Assembly (NCBI GenBank): GCA_018266105.1
Contig: JAFEBA010000076.1
Coordinates: 265 to 64,264, forward strand
From: a bacterium
GTDB lineage: Bacteria; Vulcanimicrobiota; Xenobia; Xenobiales; JADMJV01
Reading direction: 5' to 3'
DNA: 64,000 bases
The notes under the pieces: generated by a model
Databases searched by the model: none
Seen by the model: the letters and a program-made list of their open reading frames with translations, nothing else
Told to the model about the DNA's origin: nothing
Part shown: one piece after another, positions 9,255 through 18,249 of the stretch
Layout of the letters: every line of letters starts with the position of its first letter
Numbering within the stretch: position 1 is the stretch's first letter
Made by a program: the position numbers and the translations under genes

Positions 9255-9776
9255 CTAAGGGGAGTAAACCCTGAAAGCGCGGGCTTTCCAATCCTGATCG
9301 AACTCAACTCTTAGTCGACAATCCGGCCCGGGCCAGGTCACCTGAGTCAGCTCTGGCTTGCGCTCGGAGTCGACCACCCCCAGTTGCTTCTCGAGGCTGT
9401 CGCGAGAGTCACCGACCCTGGCTTCAAAATGTGGAAACTGAACTCCACCCGATCCTCGGGCCTCCATGTAGATAACCCGCTCACCTCTGAAGACGTAGGA
9501 CTCCGCGCTAGAATAGACCAGATTTCTCAATCCGTCTGGCGTCCGCTCGTCTCTCCGGGCTGAGCCTCGCAACTTTAGGACCTCCTGATAGTCCTGGCCC
9601 AGGTGGATACCGTTTACGGCGACATCCTGAGCATGCAAGACGGGAGCTGAGGGCTGGAACCTCCAGTAAGCCAGCGCTAGAAACAACACGAGCAGGACGA
9701 CAGCCAGGCGCAATGCATAATTCTCCCGGCGTTTGGGCAGTTCGTCAAAGTCTTGTTTTGGTCGTCCTTTGCTCAT
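9255..9776 (-). CDS. Single-pass membrane protein of unknown function
   Basis: A 173-aa protein starting at the ATG at 9776; the reading frame stays open upstream into the SWIM gene, but the start after that stop fits best. A basic N-terminus (MSKGRPKQ, PKRREN) precedes one hydrophobic helix (about residues 20-40, RLAVVLLVLFLALAYW), so the remaining ~130 residues are probably outside the membrane (N-in topology). The soluble part has no family I recognise; it contains GIHLGQDYQEVLKLRGSA, which resembles the start of small two-lobed periplasmic folds. It lies between the SWIM and DUF4132 genes and would give an otherwise cytoplasmic module an envelope anchor. Confidence 0.7.
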   Translation of the reverse strand: MSKGRPKQDFDELPKRRENYALRLAVVLLVLFLALAYWRFQPSAPVLHAQDVAVNGIHLGQDYQEVLKLRGSARRDERTPDGLRNLVYSSAESYVFRGERVIYMEARGSGGVQFPHFEARVGDSRDSLEKQLGVVDSERKPELTQVTWPGPDCRLRVEFDQDWKARAFRVYSP

Positions 9777-9787
9777 CCTTGAAGGTC

Positions 9788-11548
9788 CTATCCATTCAGC
9801 CTTTCGGTGGCCAGGAAACAGCGCACGGCCGCACCCCGGAAATCCCAATCGCTCGCTAGCGCACGACTCAGATTGAGCATAGACCCTTCGCGCAACCGCT
9901 CGGCAAGCTCCTGGCGGCGGCGCTGAAATGAGGGGACCAACTGACTCAATCCCATCTGGGCAGCCTGCTGGCAGAGCGAGAGTGCTTCTTGCAACATTTC
10001 GGAGAGACCATCCCGGCCGCTCGACTCCAGAGCTAAGGGCCAGTCGAAGGGCTCCGCCCCCTGATAAAGGTCCAGGACCACCAACTGCTCGTTCGTCGCG
10101 ATCGCGACCGGCTCAAGCCGGGGAATGCCCCCTTCCAGCCGCACGAACCCGGTCAGCCAGACGGCCTGAGGCAATGCCCAGGCCAGGGCATCCAGGGCTC
10201 CCGGACACTCCCTCTGATGGGTCCTTCGCAGCTCAAGTTGGCCCCGGTGCAGGTCGTCAATACGGGCCACCAGGCGCTGAGACCCAGGATCATAGAAGCC
10301 CGTCTGCACTCCAGAGAGCGGAACCACCCAAAGATCCCGAGCCAGCAGAGGCGCCTCCAGCAACCGGCTGGGGCGCTCATTGCAACGCCGAGCCCAGGCT
10401 TCTCGACCAGGCCAGATCAGCGGGGCCGGCAGGTCACGCCAATCCAGTCCCAGTCGGGTGAGCGAATGTCGATTGCACTCACGCCTAAAGCGCAAACTTC
10501 CGTCCGCTCGCCGCACCAATCCGCGTGAGACCACCTGTGAGCCGGCGGCCTCAGATAGACGGCCCAAGGCCGGCACAGACTCCGAACCGGCGGGAAGGAG
10601 CTGGACCAGAACCTGCCCGGATTCGTCCGCCCAAAAAAGTTGGACGTCCTGGGCGCGGCGCCGACAGCCCAGGGCGAAAAGCCGGGAGTGCTCCAGTTCT
10701 TGCTCCCAGGCTACATCCCGACCCAACAAATAGGACGATCCGTCCCGCAAGCGCAATGCCAGGCTGAGCAAGCAATACAACCATCGGCCCGAGCTATAAT
10801 GGCTGGCCGCCTGAGCATAAGCCTGACCTAACTGAAGGATTTCCTCAACCAGGACCCGCAACCAGCTGCAGCCGAAAATCTCGGCCCGGACCCGCGATCC
10901 CCAGACTTCCCAGAGCGCGGCACTCCCGGCCACTCCCGCTTCCAGCAACTGTTCTAGCCAAAGTTCTGTCTGATCCAATGCAGTGGGCTGAGAGCTGCCC
11001 TGCCAGAGCACACGGCCGGGCTGGCCTGCCTGTTGATTGAATGCCCAGGCGGCCAGGGCCAGATGCAGACACGGGCCTTTGAGCTGACAGTCACATTTGC
11101 CATAGTCTACATCCGAGCCGAGCAAGAAGCGCACCGTGCAACCAGGCAGGCGAACCTGCCAGGGCGGACCCAAGACTTCCGCGCTGAGCCCTCGAGCCTT
11201 TTCGGCCAGGGCTTTGGTCCACAGGCGCTTGCCCAGCAGTTTCTCTACCCGCCCCATGTCGACCGCCACAAACTCTGCGGGCTGCGGCTTTGGCTCGGAC
11301 CCGGCGCATGCCAACAAGGCTCCAATCAAATGACGGCACCATCCCGCCGCTGCGCAACTGCAATGCCCTTGGGTGGCGGGCTGCGCGTCGGGAAAAAAAC
11401 AACGATTGCCGTCGGCAAAGAGGGCCCGCAGGCCGCCCTCTTCCAGCAAAAGCTCGGGCGCAGGCTCCCGCTGGGCTCGCTTGACCAGGCCCCAATTGGC
11501 CATCGCGGCCAGCGCCTCAGGGGTCAGGCCACGAAAATCTGCCCGCAT
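9788..11548 (-). CDS. SWIM zinc-finger protein (YehQ-like)
   Basis: A 586-aa cytoplasmic protein with two CxC(n)CxH zinc-binding SWIM motifs. The first is Cys63, Cys65, Cys71, His73 (HCSCAAAGWCRH); the second is Cys152, Cys154, Cys160, His162 (KCDCQLKGPCLH). The remainder is probably helical and not otherwise recognisable. SWIM domains bind DNA or protein. E. coli YehQ is the equivalent in the yeh cluster. Its ATG overlaps the VWA stop by one base (TGATG), indicating translational coupling. The substrate is unknown; a substrate-recognition role next to MoxR and VWA partners is plausible. Confidence 0.8.
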   Translation of the reverse strand: MRADFRGLTPEALAAMANWGLVKRAQREPAPELLLEEGGLRALFADGNRCFFPDAQPATQGHCSCAAAGWCRHLIGALLACAGSEPKPQPAEFVAVDMGRVEKLLGKRLWTKALAEKARGLSAEVLGPPWQVRLPGCTVRFLLGSDVDYGKCDCQLKGPCLHLALAAWAFNQQAGQPGRVLWQGSSQPTALDQTELWLEQLLEAGVAGSAALWEVWGSRVRAEIFGCSWLRVLVEEILQLGQAYAQAASHYSSGRWLYCLLSLALRLRDGSSYLLGRDVAWEQELEHSRLFALGCRRRAQDVQLFWADESGQVLVQLLPAGSESVPALGRLSEAAGSQVVSRGLVRRADGSLRFRRECNRHSLTRLGLDWRDLPAPLIWPGREAWARRCNERPSRLLEAPLLARDLWVVPLSGVQTGFYDPGSQRLVARIDDLHRGQLELRRTHQRECPGALDALAWALPQAVWLTGFVRLEGGIPRLEPVAIATNEQLVVLDLYQGAEPFDWPLALESSGRDGLSEMLQEALSLCQQAAQMGLSQLVPSFQRRRQELAERLREGSMLNLSRALASDWDFRGAAVRCFLATERLNG

Positions 11549-12675
11549 CAGGCCATCTTCTCGGCCAGCCAGCCGGCCAACTGCCCCGGGGTCATGGCGG
11601 CCACCTCGGCCCCGGCCTCGACCAGTTCCCGAGCCAGCTCCCGATCGTACACGGGCGTCGCCTCGGGATTGAGACTGGCCAGCCCCAAAACCAGCGTGCC
11701 CTGGGCCGCTAGCTCGCCTACCGTGCGCACCAGACGGCGCCGGTCACCGCCTTCAAAAAAATCGCTGATGAGAACCACCACCGAACGCCGTGGATGATCC
11801 ACCAGGCCAGCGGCATAATCTACCGCACGGCAGATATCAGTGCCTCCGCCTAGCTGCACTCGCATGAGAGTCTCCACCGGATCGTCCAACTCGTGGCTGA
11901 GGTCGACCACCTCGGTCGAGAACACCACCAGCTGAGTCTTCAACCAGGCTACCCCCCACAGGCACGAGGCTGTCACGGCGGAATGAATCACCGACTCCAG
12001 CATGGATCCACTCTGATCAACGAGCAAGATCAACTGCCAGGGTAAACGCTGCCGACGGCCGCGCCGAAAGAAGTAGGGCTTTTCCACCACCAGACGACCG
12101 GCCTGAAGGTCGTAATGGCGGAGATTGGCTCGAATGGTGGCGTGGGGATCGAGTTCACGACCGTGGCGAAAGCTGGTGCTACCCCGTAGCCTGCGGGCAC
12201 CGCTAAAGGCCGCCTCGACCTCGCGAGCCAGTTTTTCGAGCAACTCTCCCACCACCTGTCGAACCAGTTCCCGAGCCAACTGAAGAACCTCCTGGTTCAT
12301 CAAGTTGCGCGTCCGCAGCACCGCCTGGACCAAGGTCAGGTTTGGCTTGACCCGCCGCAGTGCCTCAGCGTTGGTGACAACCTCCTCGATCTGGTATTTC
12401 TCAACCGCGTCTCGCTCCAGTCGCTCGATTGTCTCCTTCGGGAACAATTGGTGGATCCGCTCCAGCCATTCCACCACTTCGAGACTGGGGTCTTCGCTGC
12501 CGCCGCGACGCGGGGCCTGGGAAGGACGCACTCCACGCCCCAGCAGCTCCTGATCGCGCTCATAGAGCCAGCTCAAAGCCTGGTCGCAGTCCTGTTGCTG
12601 CTGATCCAGACGCTGACCCAGAGCACCCTGAGCCGCCCGTCCCAACACCAGACGCCAGCGCACCTCACCATCCAA
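11548..12675 (-). CDS. VWA-domain protein (YehP-like)
   Basis: Metal-dependent protein-binding partner of a MoxR ATPase. I take the TTG at 12675 as the start: it follows AGGAGG with a 9-nt gap and overlaps the DUF5682 stop by 11 bp. Sequence further upstream is the shadow of that gene. The 375-aa protein has a helical N-terminal region and a VWA domain from about residue 212, with the MIDAS motif DQSGS (220-224), Thr279 in GGGTD and Asp305 in LISDFF, so metal binding looks intact. MoxR-VWA pairs act in metal insertion or complex assembly in characterised cases. E. coli YehP is the likely counterpart. Confidence 0.86.
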   Translation of the reverse strand: MDGEVRWRLVLGRAAQGALGQRLDQQQQDCDQALSWLYERDQELLGRGVRPSQAPRRGGSEDPSLEVVEWLERIHQLFPKETIERLERDAVEKYQIEEVVTNAEALRRVKPNLTLVQAVLRTRNLMNQEVLQLARELVRQVVGELLEKLAREVEAAFSGARRLRGSTSFRHGRELDPHATIRANLRHYDLQAGRLVVEKPYFFRRGRRQRLPWQLILLVDQSGSMLESVIHSAVTASCLWGVAWLKTQLVVFSTEVVDLSHELDDPVETLMRVQLGGGTDICRAVDYAAGLVDHPRRSVVVLISDFFEGGDRRRLVRTVGELAAQGTLVLGLASLNPEATPVYDRELARELVEAGAEVAAMTPGQLAGWLAEKMA

Positions 12676-14803
12676 GCCGATTGGCCTCCTGTTCCACCCA
12701 CAAGTCCAGCTGAGCAGCCCGCAGGGCCAGCTCGGGCGCAAGACTGGAGCGCAACACCTGACCCGGATGGCTGAGGCCCAGGCCGGGCAACAAGCGCAGC
12801 GCGATCTCTTGCTTCTCGGCGGGGGCAAACCGCTCAAAGGCCTGCCGCAAAGCTGGCAAAGCCCGAATGAAAGCCTCCGGCTCCATTCCCGTCAACAACT
12901 GGTGTAGCTCGTCCAGCAGCTCGCTTTGTTGCAATACGCTCTGACGCGCCAGAGCAAAGAGCCCGTGCAAAAAGTCACCTAAGAGCTCGGGTGGATAGAC
13001 CCCTCTCACGGCCGCCACCAGACCCGGGGGTGGTGGGTCGCACTCGCCGAAAAGCGACCACAAAAGGCCCAAGGCCGCGCCGCGCAAGCCGACGGCCGAT
13101 TCCGAGGCCAGACGTTCCATGACCGGTCTGGCCCAATCAGCCGGATAGCGCCGCAACAGATCCCGCGTGACCACCACCGCCTCCAGGAGATCCGGCTGGT
13201 CCGAATCGACTCCCTCCAAAAGCCACAGCATGCGTTCCAAACCGGCCTGCAGCAGGGGCTGCCCGGCCGCAGCCAGAGCCGGAGCGACTCGCAAACTGAC
13301 CTCCAACCTGGCCAGGGCAGCGCCCAGAGGGCCTACTCGAAGTTCCCGCTGAAGGGCCTGCTGCAGGCGAGCCAGACCGCGATGGCTCAGCTCCAGCAAA
13401 CCAGCCCGGCTGGCCTGAGCCAACCAGGCACTGACTTCGGCGGCCCCCCAGTCGGCTTCCAGTTGAACCTCCAGGGCCTGACAGGCCGCCTCTTCAAGGC
13501 AGTTGCCGTAGGCTGAGGCCTCCAACAGACTGGGCTCCAACTCCAGGCTTTCGGCCAGGCTCCAGATTTCGGGGTCCTGTCGAAGGCGGCTGAACCCCTG
13601 CACGCCGAGCAAATGCAGTCGATGCAGAATATGACTCTCGACACTACCGGCCAGCAGTTCCCGCGAGCAAGCGGGATGGGCGGGCATCAGGTCATAATGG
13701 GCCAGCAATTGGAGCACCTCGATGGCCAGCGCGGGCCTGGGCGTGTCCGGATCGAGCTGGCCGCGTCGAGATCCGGAAAAGACCTCAACCAGGGCCTGCA
13801 GAACAGGATGGGTGGAAGCCTGCAAACATCCCCGATAACTCCAAGGCAATGGCGTTTCCAAAGCTTCTTTAATCAGGGCCCCGGCCAGGCCATCCAGCAA
13901 ATCGACACGGCTGAGAAAACGGTGACCGCGAATGCGCTGCAGCATCTGCGCACTCTGGTGGGCTGCAATGAGGTCGGCGGTAGAAAGCGTCTGCCGACGA
14001 ACCCGCAGATGGCGAGCCACCTCAGCCAGGCAGTTGGTGGCTGCGCCCTGCCACCCGTGTTCCCACAACCATTGATAATATTCGGGCGAGGGCATCCCGG
14101 CGCTGTAACCAGCAAAACGATCCAGGCGAGCAAAACTGAAGGGGACCAGGCAGGTCTGTCCGTCCAGTTCGACCTGAGGCCACTCGGCCGGAAACTCCCT
14201 CCAGGCCTCCTCCAAAAAAGGGGCGTGATAACCGCCGCAAACGGCCAGGGTGGGACCCTGAGCCTGAGCCCAGGCCAGGCACTGGGCCATGAAGGCTTCG
14301 CGCTGCTGGTCCTGAGCGCTGACCAAGTGTCGAAGCTCGGCAAAATAACGTCTCAATTGCTCTTCCAGCCGCTCTTCAGTCGCCTGCTCCACCCAGGCGT
14401 CCCATAGGCCATCACTACAGTCGTAACCCAACTGTCGGGCCAGCTTCTCCTGATCCAAATGAAACCGATCGCGGTAGCGATTGGGAACTTCGCGAAAAGC
14501 CGGATGCCAGGCAGGCAGATCCATAAACAATGGCTCGGCTCCCACCTGGGCAGCCACCTTCAGGGCCACCCACTCCGGGGAATAATCGCAAAATGGAGTA
14601 TAGGCCCGAAACTCCCCGTGGCGAGAGGAACAGAGAGCAACCGGTAAGCGATGATTCAATTGCAGTTGACCCATTTTGGGGTTGAAGTCGCTGGGACCCT
14701 CGATCAAGACAAAGCGCGGACGCTGTCGTCGAATCAGACACTCCACCAGTCTGGCGCAGGCGGGACTGTGGTGGCGAACTCCCACCACCAGCAGCTCCTT
14801 CAC
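12665..14803 (-). CDS. DUF5682 family protein (YehM-like)
   Basis: A 712-aa cytoplasmic protein with the DUF5682 hallmarks: GVRHHSPACARL at the N-terminus, FVLIEGPSDF at about residue 35 and CGGYHAPFLE near residue 193. These His/Glu-bearing motifs resemble EreA/ChaN-like putative hydrolases, so a catalytic role is possible but unproven. The C-terminal half is helical and leucine-rich. It begins at GTG, overlapping the MoxR stop by 4 bp (GTGA), and its own end overlaps the VWA start. E. coli YehM sits between the equivalent ATPase and VWA genes, exactly as here. Confidence 0.8.
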   Translation of the reverse strand: MKELLVVGVRHHSPACARLVECLIRRQRPRFVLIEGPSDFNPKMGQLQLNHRLPVALCSSRHGEFRAYTPFCDYSPEWVALKVAAQVGAEPLFMDLPAWHPAFREVPNRYRDRFHLDQEKLARQLGYDCSDGLWDAWVEQATEERLEEQLRRYFAELRHLVSAQDQQREAFMAQCLAWAQAQGPTLAVCGGYHAPFLEEAWREFPAEWPQVELDGQTCLVPFSFARLDRFAGYSAGMPSPEYYQWLWEHGWQGAATNCLAEVARHLRVRRQTLSTADLIAAHQSAQMLQRIRGHRFLSRVDLLDGLAGALIKEALETPLPWSYRGCLQASTHPVLQALVEVFSGSRRGQLDPDTPRPALAIEVLQLLAHYDLMPAHPACSRELLAGSVESHILHRLHLLGVQGFSRLRQDPEIWSLAESLELEPSLLEASAYGNCLEEAACQALEVQLEADWGAAEVSAWLAQASRAGLLELSHRGLARLQQALQRELRVGPLGAALARLEVSLRVAPALAAAGQPLLQAGLERMLWLLEGVDSDQPDLLEAVVVTRDLLRRYPADWARPVMERLASESAVGLRGAALGLLWSLFGECDPPPPGLVAAVRGVYPPELLGDFLHGLFALARQSVLQQSELLDELHQLLTGMEPEAFIRALPALRQAFERFAPAEKQEIALRLLPGLGLSHPGQVLRSSLAPELALRAAQLDLWVEQEANRLGW

Positions 14804-15873
14804 GGTAGCCTGTGGCGAGCTTCGTAGAAGGCCTTCCAGGCCGAGCCCGGGCGCCGCCCGACTCGCTGCTCAAGGTAGCGGCGAAGGCGCTGGATGTCCT
14901 CCGGATTATCCTTCAGAGCCGTGCCCAGAATGCACTCCATCAGGTCTTCGGCTGAGGCCACACTTTGGCGCAGATAGTGGCTGCGGATACCTAGACTCTG
15001 AGCGACGGTCACCGCCTCGGCGGTGGACAGACTGGTGCTGAGGCGCTCCATCGTCTGTCCATCCTGGCTCTGTCCGGTGCGCAGCTCCCGGAAGGTGGTG
15101 ACAAGAACCTCCAAAAGCTCCCGAGGAGGGGCCGCTTCCACCCCGGAAAGTTGAAGCTGACGGAGAGCCTCCTGATGCACAAGCTCCAGCTCCTCGCCAG
15201 CGTCGGCGATAGGATAGACGGTCTCGAAATTGAAGCGCCGTTTCAGAGCCGAGCTCATCTCGTTCGTACCGCGGTCGCGGGTATTGGCCGTGGCCAGAAT
15301 GTTGAACCCCTGGCGAGCGTAGAGTTGACTGTCAGGACCTTCAATCTCGGGGATGAAGAGCACCCGGTCGGACAGCACCGAAAGCAGACTGTCTTGAATC
15401 TCAAGGGGACAGCGCGTGATCTCCTCAAAACGAACCAGCTTGCCTTCCAACATGGCCGTAAACAGTGGGGCCGGCACCAACGATTTGAGGCTCGGCCCCT
15501 CAGCCAAAAGCATCGCGTAATTCCAACCGTACTTAATCTGATCTTCAGTTGTGGCGGCGCTACCCTGAATGGTCAGGGTAGACTGGCCGCAGATGGCTGC
15601 CGCCAGAAGCTCAGAAAGCAGCGACTTGGCCGTGCCTGGCTCCCCCACCAGCAGCAGCCCGCGCTGAGTGGCCAGAGCCACCATGGAGCGATCGACCAGC
15701 GATGGATTGCCCACAAACTTGGGCCGGATCTTCAACTCAGAGTCCCCCAGCAAAAAGCGACGAACGGCCTGAGGAGATAGGGCCCAGCCCGGTGGACGAG
15801 GGTGTCGGTCTTGCTCGGCCAGCCGAGCCAGTTCATCAGCGTGCAGCACTTCTGCCGGGGGACGTTGCAGCAT
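14800..15873 (-). CDS. MoxR-type AAA+ ATPase (YehL-like)
   Basis: AAA+ ATPase of the MoxR class, 357 aa. It shows Walker A GEPGTAKS (77-84), a Walker B-type segment VRFEEI with Glu150-Glu151, sensor 1 Asn197 in LATANTRDRGTNE, and the LKRRF arginine-finger region just after. Such ATPases usually form hexamers that remodel a partner recruited by a VWA protein, here encoded two genes downstream. The ATG overlaps the YdeI stop by one base (TGATG), which ties this module translationally to the upstream signalling genes. The target protein is unknown. Confidence 0.9.
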   Translation of the reverse strand: MLQRPPAEVLHADELARLAEQDRHPRPPGWALSPQAVRRFLLGDSELKIRPKFVGNPSLVDRSMVALATQRGLLLVGEPGTAKSLLSELLAAAICGQSTLTIQGSAATTEDQIKYGWNYAMLLAEGPSLKSLVPAPLFTAMLEGKLVRFEEITRCPLEIQDSLLSVLSDRVLFIPEIEGPDSQLYARQGFNILATANTRDRGTNEMSSALKRRFNFETVYPIADAGEELELVHQEALRQLQLSGVEAAPPRELLEVLVTTFRELRTGQSQDGQTMERLSTSLSTAEAVTVAQSLGIRSHYLRQSVASAEDLMECILGTALKDNPEDIQRLRRYLEQRVGRRPGSAWKAFYEARHRLP

Positions 15874-16433
15874 CAGTGGAACTTCTCCCCGCGCGCCAGC
15901 ATTCCCATGATCTTCTGCAAACGTGCCCGCCGGGTCTCGGGCTTTTTGGCCGTTTGCAGCCTCCAGATAATGGCGTAGCGGTTGGTAGAATTCAAGCTCT
16001 CAAAAAAATCCGCCGCCGCCGGATTGTTTCGCAACTCGGCGGCCAGCTCATCAGGCACCAGAGCCGTCGAGGGACTATCGTAAGCCTGCTCCCAGCGACC
16101 GTCGGCCTTGGCGCGCTCGACCTCGGCCAGCCCGGCTGGTTGGATGCGCCCCTCTGCAATCAGCTTTTCCACCTTGGTCCGGTTGATCTTGGACCAGATA
16201 CTGCGCGGCTTACGCGGAGTAAACTTGTGCAAATAGGAGTGCTGGTCCAACGATTTCACCTGGCCGTCGATCCAGCCATAACAAAGTGCTATCTCCAAAG
16301 CCTCTGGGTAGTATAGCGACTTCAGTTCGGAGCCTTTCTTGGCAAAGTGCAGCCACAAACCGGGAGCGCTGGCGTGATTTTGCTTCAGCCAGGCCTCGAA
16401 AGCGGCAGCGTCGGGGAACATCATTCGCTCCAT
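15873..16433 (-). CDS. YdeI/OmpD-associated family protein
   Basis: A 186-aa protein of the YdeI (Bacteriocin-protection/OmdA) family. Typical features are the N-terminal FEAWLKQNHASAPGLWLHF, the core CYGWIDGQVKSLD, the PRKPRSIWSKIN motif and the C-terminal TKKPETR-like segment (AKKPETRRARL). The family is linked to resistance to cationic peptides and envelope stress in a few bacteria, but the mechanism is not established. The ATG at 16433 lies 1 nt after the response-regulator stop; an in-frame extension upstream would overlap that gene. Its place between a two-component system and the MoxR gene suggests shared control. Confidence 0.85.
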   Translation of the reverse strand: MERMMFPDAAAFEAWLKQNHASAPGLWLHFAKKGSELKSLYYPEALEIALCYGWIDGQVKSLDQHSYLHKFTPRKPRSIWSKINRTKVEKLIAEGRIQPAGLAEVERAKADGRWEQAYDSPSTALVPDELAAELRNNPAAADFFESLNSTNRYAIIWRLQTAKKPETRRARLQKIMGMLARGEKFH

Positions 16434-16434
16434 A

Positions 16435-17109
16435 TCAGAGCTCAAAACGATAGCCCACCCCATAAACCGAGTAAATCACTTCTTTATCCCCCAGCTCACG
16501 AGCAATCTTCTTGCGCAAGTTCTTGATGTGGCTATCCACCACCCTGTCGGTGACGTCCTGATCCATGTCGTAAGTCAACTCCACGATCGAATCGCGCGAG
16601 TAGACCCGCCCCGGGTGGGTGAGAAACAGTTTGAGCAAACGATACTCAGTGGGAGTCAGATCCAGCCTCTGCCCCTGCACATGGATGATCTGAGCGGCTT
16701 CATCCAGACGAAAGAGAGAATCCTCCGGCCGCGGCACGGAGCGGGTGCGCCTCAACACCACCTTGACCCTTGCCACGACTTCCCGCGGACTGAAGGGTTT
16801 GCAAATGTAATCATCGGCTCCCAGCTCCAGGCCCAGCAGCCGGTCCAGCTCCTCCACCCGAGCCGTCACCAACATCACAGGCACCTCCGAATTCTTACGA
16901 ATCTCGCGGCAAATCGCGAGCCCATCCATACCGGGCAACATGACGTCCAACAAAACCAGGTCGGGCTTATAGTCTCGGAATGCTTCCAATGCCTGGCCAC
17001 CGTGAGCGACCCACCGATGCTCCATGCCGGAATGATTCAGATAATCGCCCAAAATGCGGGCCAGCGACTCTTCGTCCTCCACGACCAGAATGCGGGGTTT
17101 GTGTTCCAT
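16435..17109 (-). CDS. OmpR/PhoB-family response regulator (BaeR-like)
   Basis: DNA-binding response regulator, 224 aa. The receiver domain (1-118) has the acidic pair Glu11-Asp12, phospho-acceptor Asp55 in LLDVMLPG, Thr82 and Lys104 in CKPFSP. The C-terminal winged-helix effector domain (about 130-224) shows DLTPTEYRLLKLFL, VDSHIKNLRKKI and GVGYRF. It lies 3 bp after the kinase gene, so the two form a cognate pair. Its likely targets include this operon, but I see no tandem operator repeats that would prove autoregulation. Confidence 0.94.
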   Translation of the reverse strand: MEHKPRILVVEDEESLARILGDYLNHSGMEHRWVAHGGQALEAFRDYKPDLVLLDVMLPGMDGLAICREIRKNSEVPVMLVTARVEELDRLLGLELGADDYICKPFSPREVVARVKVVLRRTRSVPRPEDSLFRLDEAAQIIHVQGQRLDLTPTEYRLLKLFLTHPGRVYSRDSIVELTYDMDQDVTDRVVDSHIKNLRKKIARELGDKEVIYSVYGVGYRFEL

Positions 17110-17112
17110 ACT

Positions 17113-18234
17113 CTACCTCGAATAGCGGGGAATGGTGAGATCCACGCGCAGCCCTCCCAGCGAGGAATTCCCCGCCTGCAGTTGACCCTCGTGAGCCTCG
17201 GCGATGGCGCGACAGATGGAGAGTCCCAGACCGGCGCCACCCAATTTTTTACTCCGTGAGGACTCGACTCGAAAGAACCGGTCAAAGAGTTTGTCCAGCA
17301 TCTCAGGAGCCACTCCAGGAGCAGAGTCCTCAAGACGAATCGTCCAATGGCTTGCGCTCTCTCGGCAACGCAGCTCCACCTTGCCTGGAGCATCGGTGTA
17401 GCGCAGGGAGTTCTCCAACAAATTAGACAGTAACTGGCGCAGACGATCGGCGTCGCCGCGCACCAGCGCCTCCAGGCGAGAACTTTCCCGCACCACCGTT
17501 AATTCCAGTCCCGCCTTTTGGTAGCGGGACTGAAAAGGTTCGCTGACTTCCGTCAAAAGGCGCCACAAGTCCAGCTCACGCATCTTATAGTTGAGCTGAC
17601 CCAGGTCGGCCCTGGCCAACTGGAAAAGGTCTTCGGTCAGGGCGGTGAGGGCCATCACCTGACCATGAAGCAACTCAAAGGCCTCGGGGTTGGCCGGACG
17701 CACGCCGTCTTGAAGCGCCTCCACTTCAGCCCGCAAAACAGCCAGCGGGGTCCGTAACTCGTGCGAGACATCGGCGATCCACTGCTTGCGAGACTCGTTA
17801 CCTCGCTCCAGGGTGTGGGCCAGATGGTTGAACCGCTGGGCCAGCTGGCCCAGCTCATCACTCTCGCTGACGCTGATACGGGCCTTGTAATCCCCGCCGG
17901 CCAGTTTCTGGGTGCCGTGAAGCAACCTCAGGATCGGCCGCTTCAGGTGGGCGGACAGAGCGGCGGCGGTAAGCGTGCTCAGCGCCAGGGCCACCACCCC
18001 GATCAGGGTGGTGGAGCGCATCTGCTCGCTCATAAATTCCTGGGCCAGCCGGGCCTGCTGCGGGGCGGGAGCCTGGCGAGCGAGGGTCTGATAGCGTTCA
18101 AAACCCTGGCCCAAGGTCAATCGCAGCCCCGACAGCATCAACAGAACCAGCACCGCGCAGGTGAGAAACAGACTGGCGAAAATCTTGTGGCCGATGGAGA
18201 ATCTCACCTCGGGTTTTGCGCGAATCACCGGCAC
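17113..18234 (-). CDS. Sensor histidine kinase (BaeS-like)
   Basis: Membrane histidine kinase, 373 aa, starting at GTG. Two membrane helices (about 17-39 and 76-96) flank a short ~36-residue extracytoplasmic loop, too small for a classical ligand domain, so it may sense membrane or lipid state. A HAMP domain (97-150) follows. The H box holds His158 (DVSHELRTPLA), the N box Asn271 (LSNLLENSLRYT), then come LEDSAPGV (G1-like) and GGAGLGLSI (G2). All catalytic boxes look intact. It is upstream of the response regulator and 15 bp downstream of the UT-M23 fusion gene. Confidence 0.93.
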   Translation of the reverse strand: MPVIRAKPEVRFSIGHKIFASLFLTCAVLVLLMLSGLRLTLGQGFERYQTLARQAPAPQQARLAQEFMSEQMRSTTLIGVVALALSTLTAAALSAHLKRPILRLLHGTQKLAGGDYKARISVSESDELGQLAQRFNHLAHTLERGNESRKQWIADVSHELRTPLAVLRAEVEALQDGVRPANPEAFELLHGQVMALTALTEDLFQLARADLGQLNYKMRELDLWRLLTEVSEPFQSRYQKAGLELTVVRESSRLEALVRGDADRLRQLLSNLLENSLRYTDAPGKVELRCRESASHWTIRLEDSAPGVAPEMLDKLFDRFFRVESSRSKKLGGAGLGLSICRAIAEAHEGQLQAGNSSLGGLRVDLTIPRYSR

Positions 18235-18249
18235 ACGACCTGCTTCACC

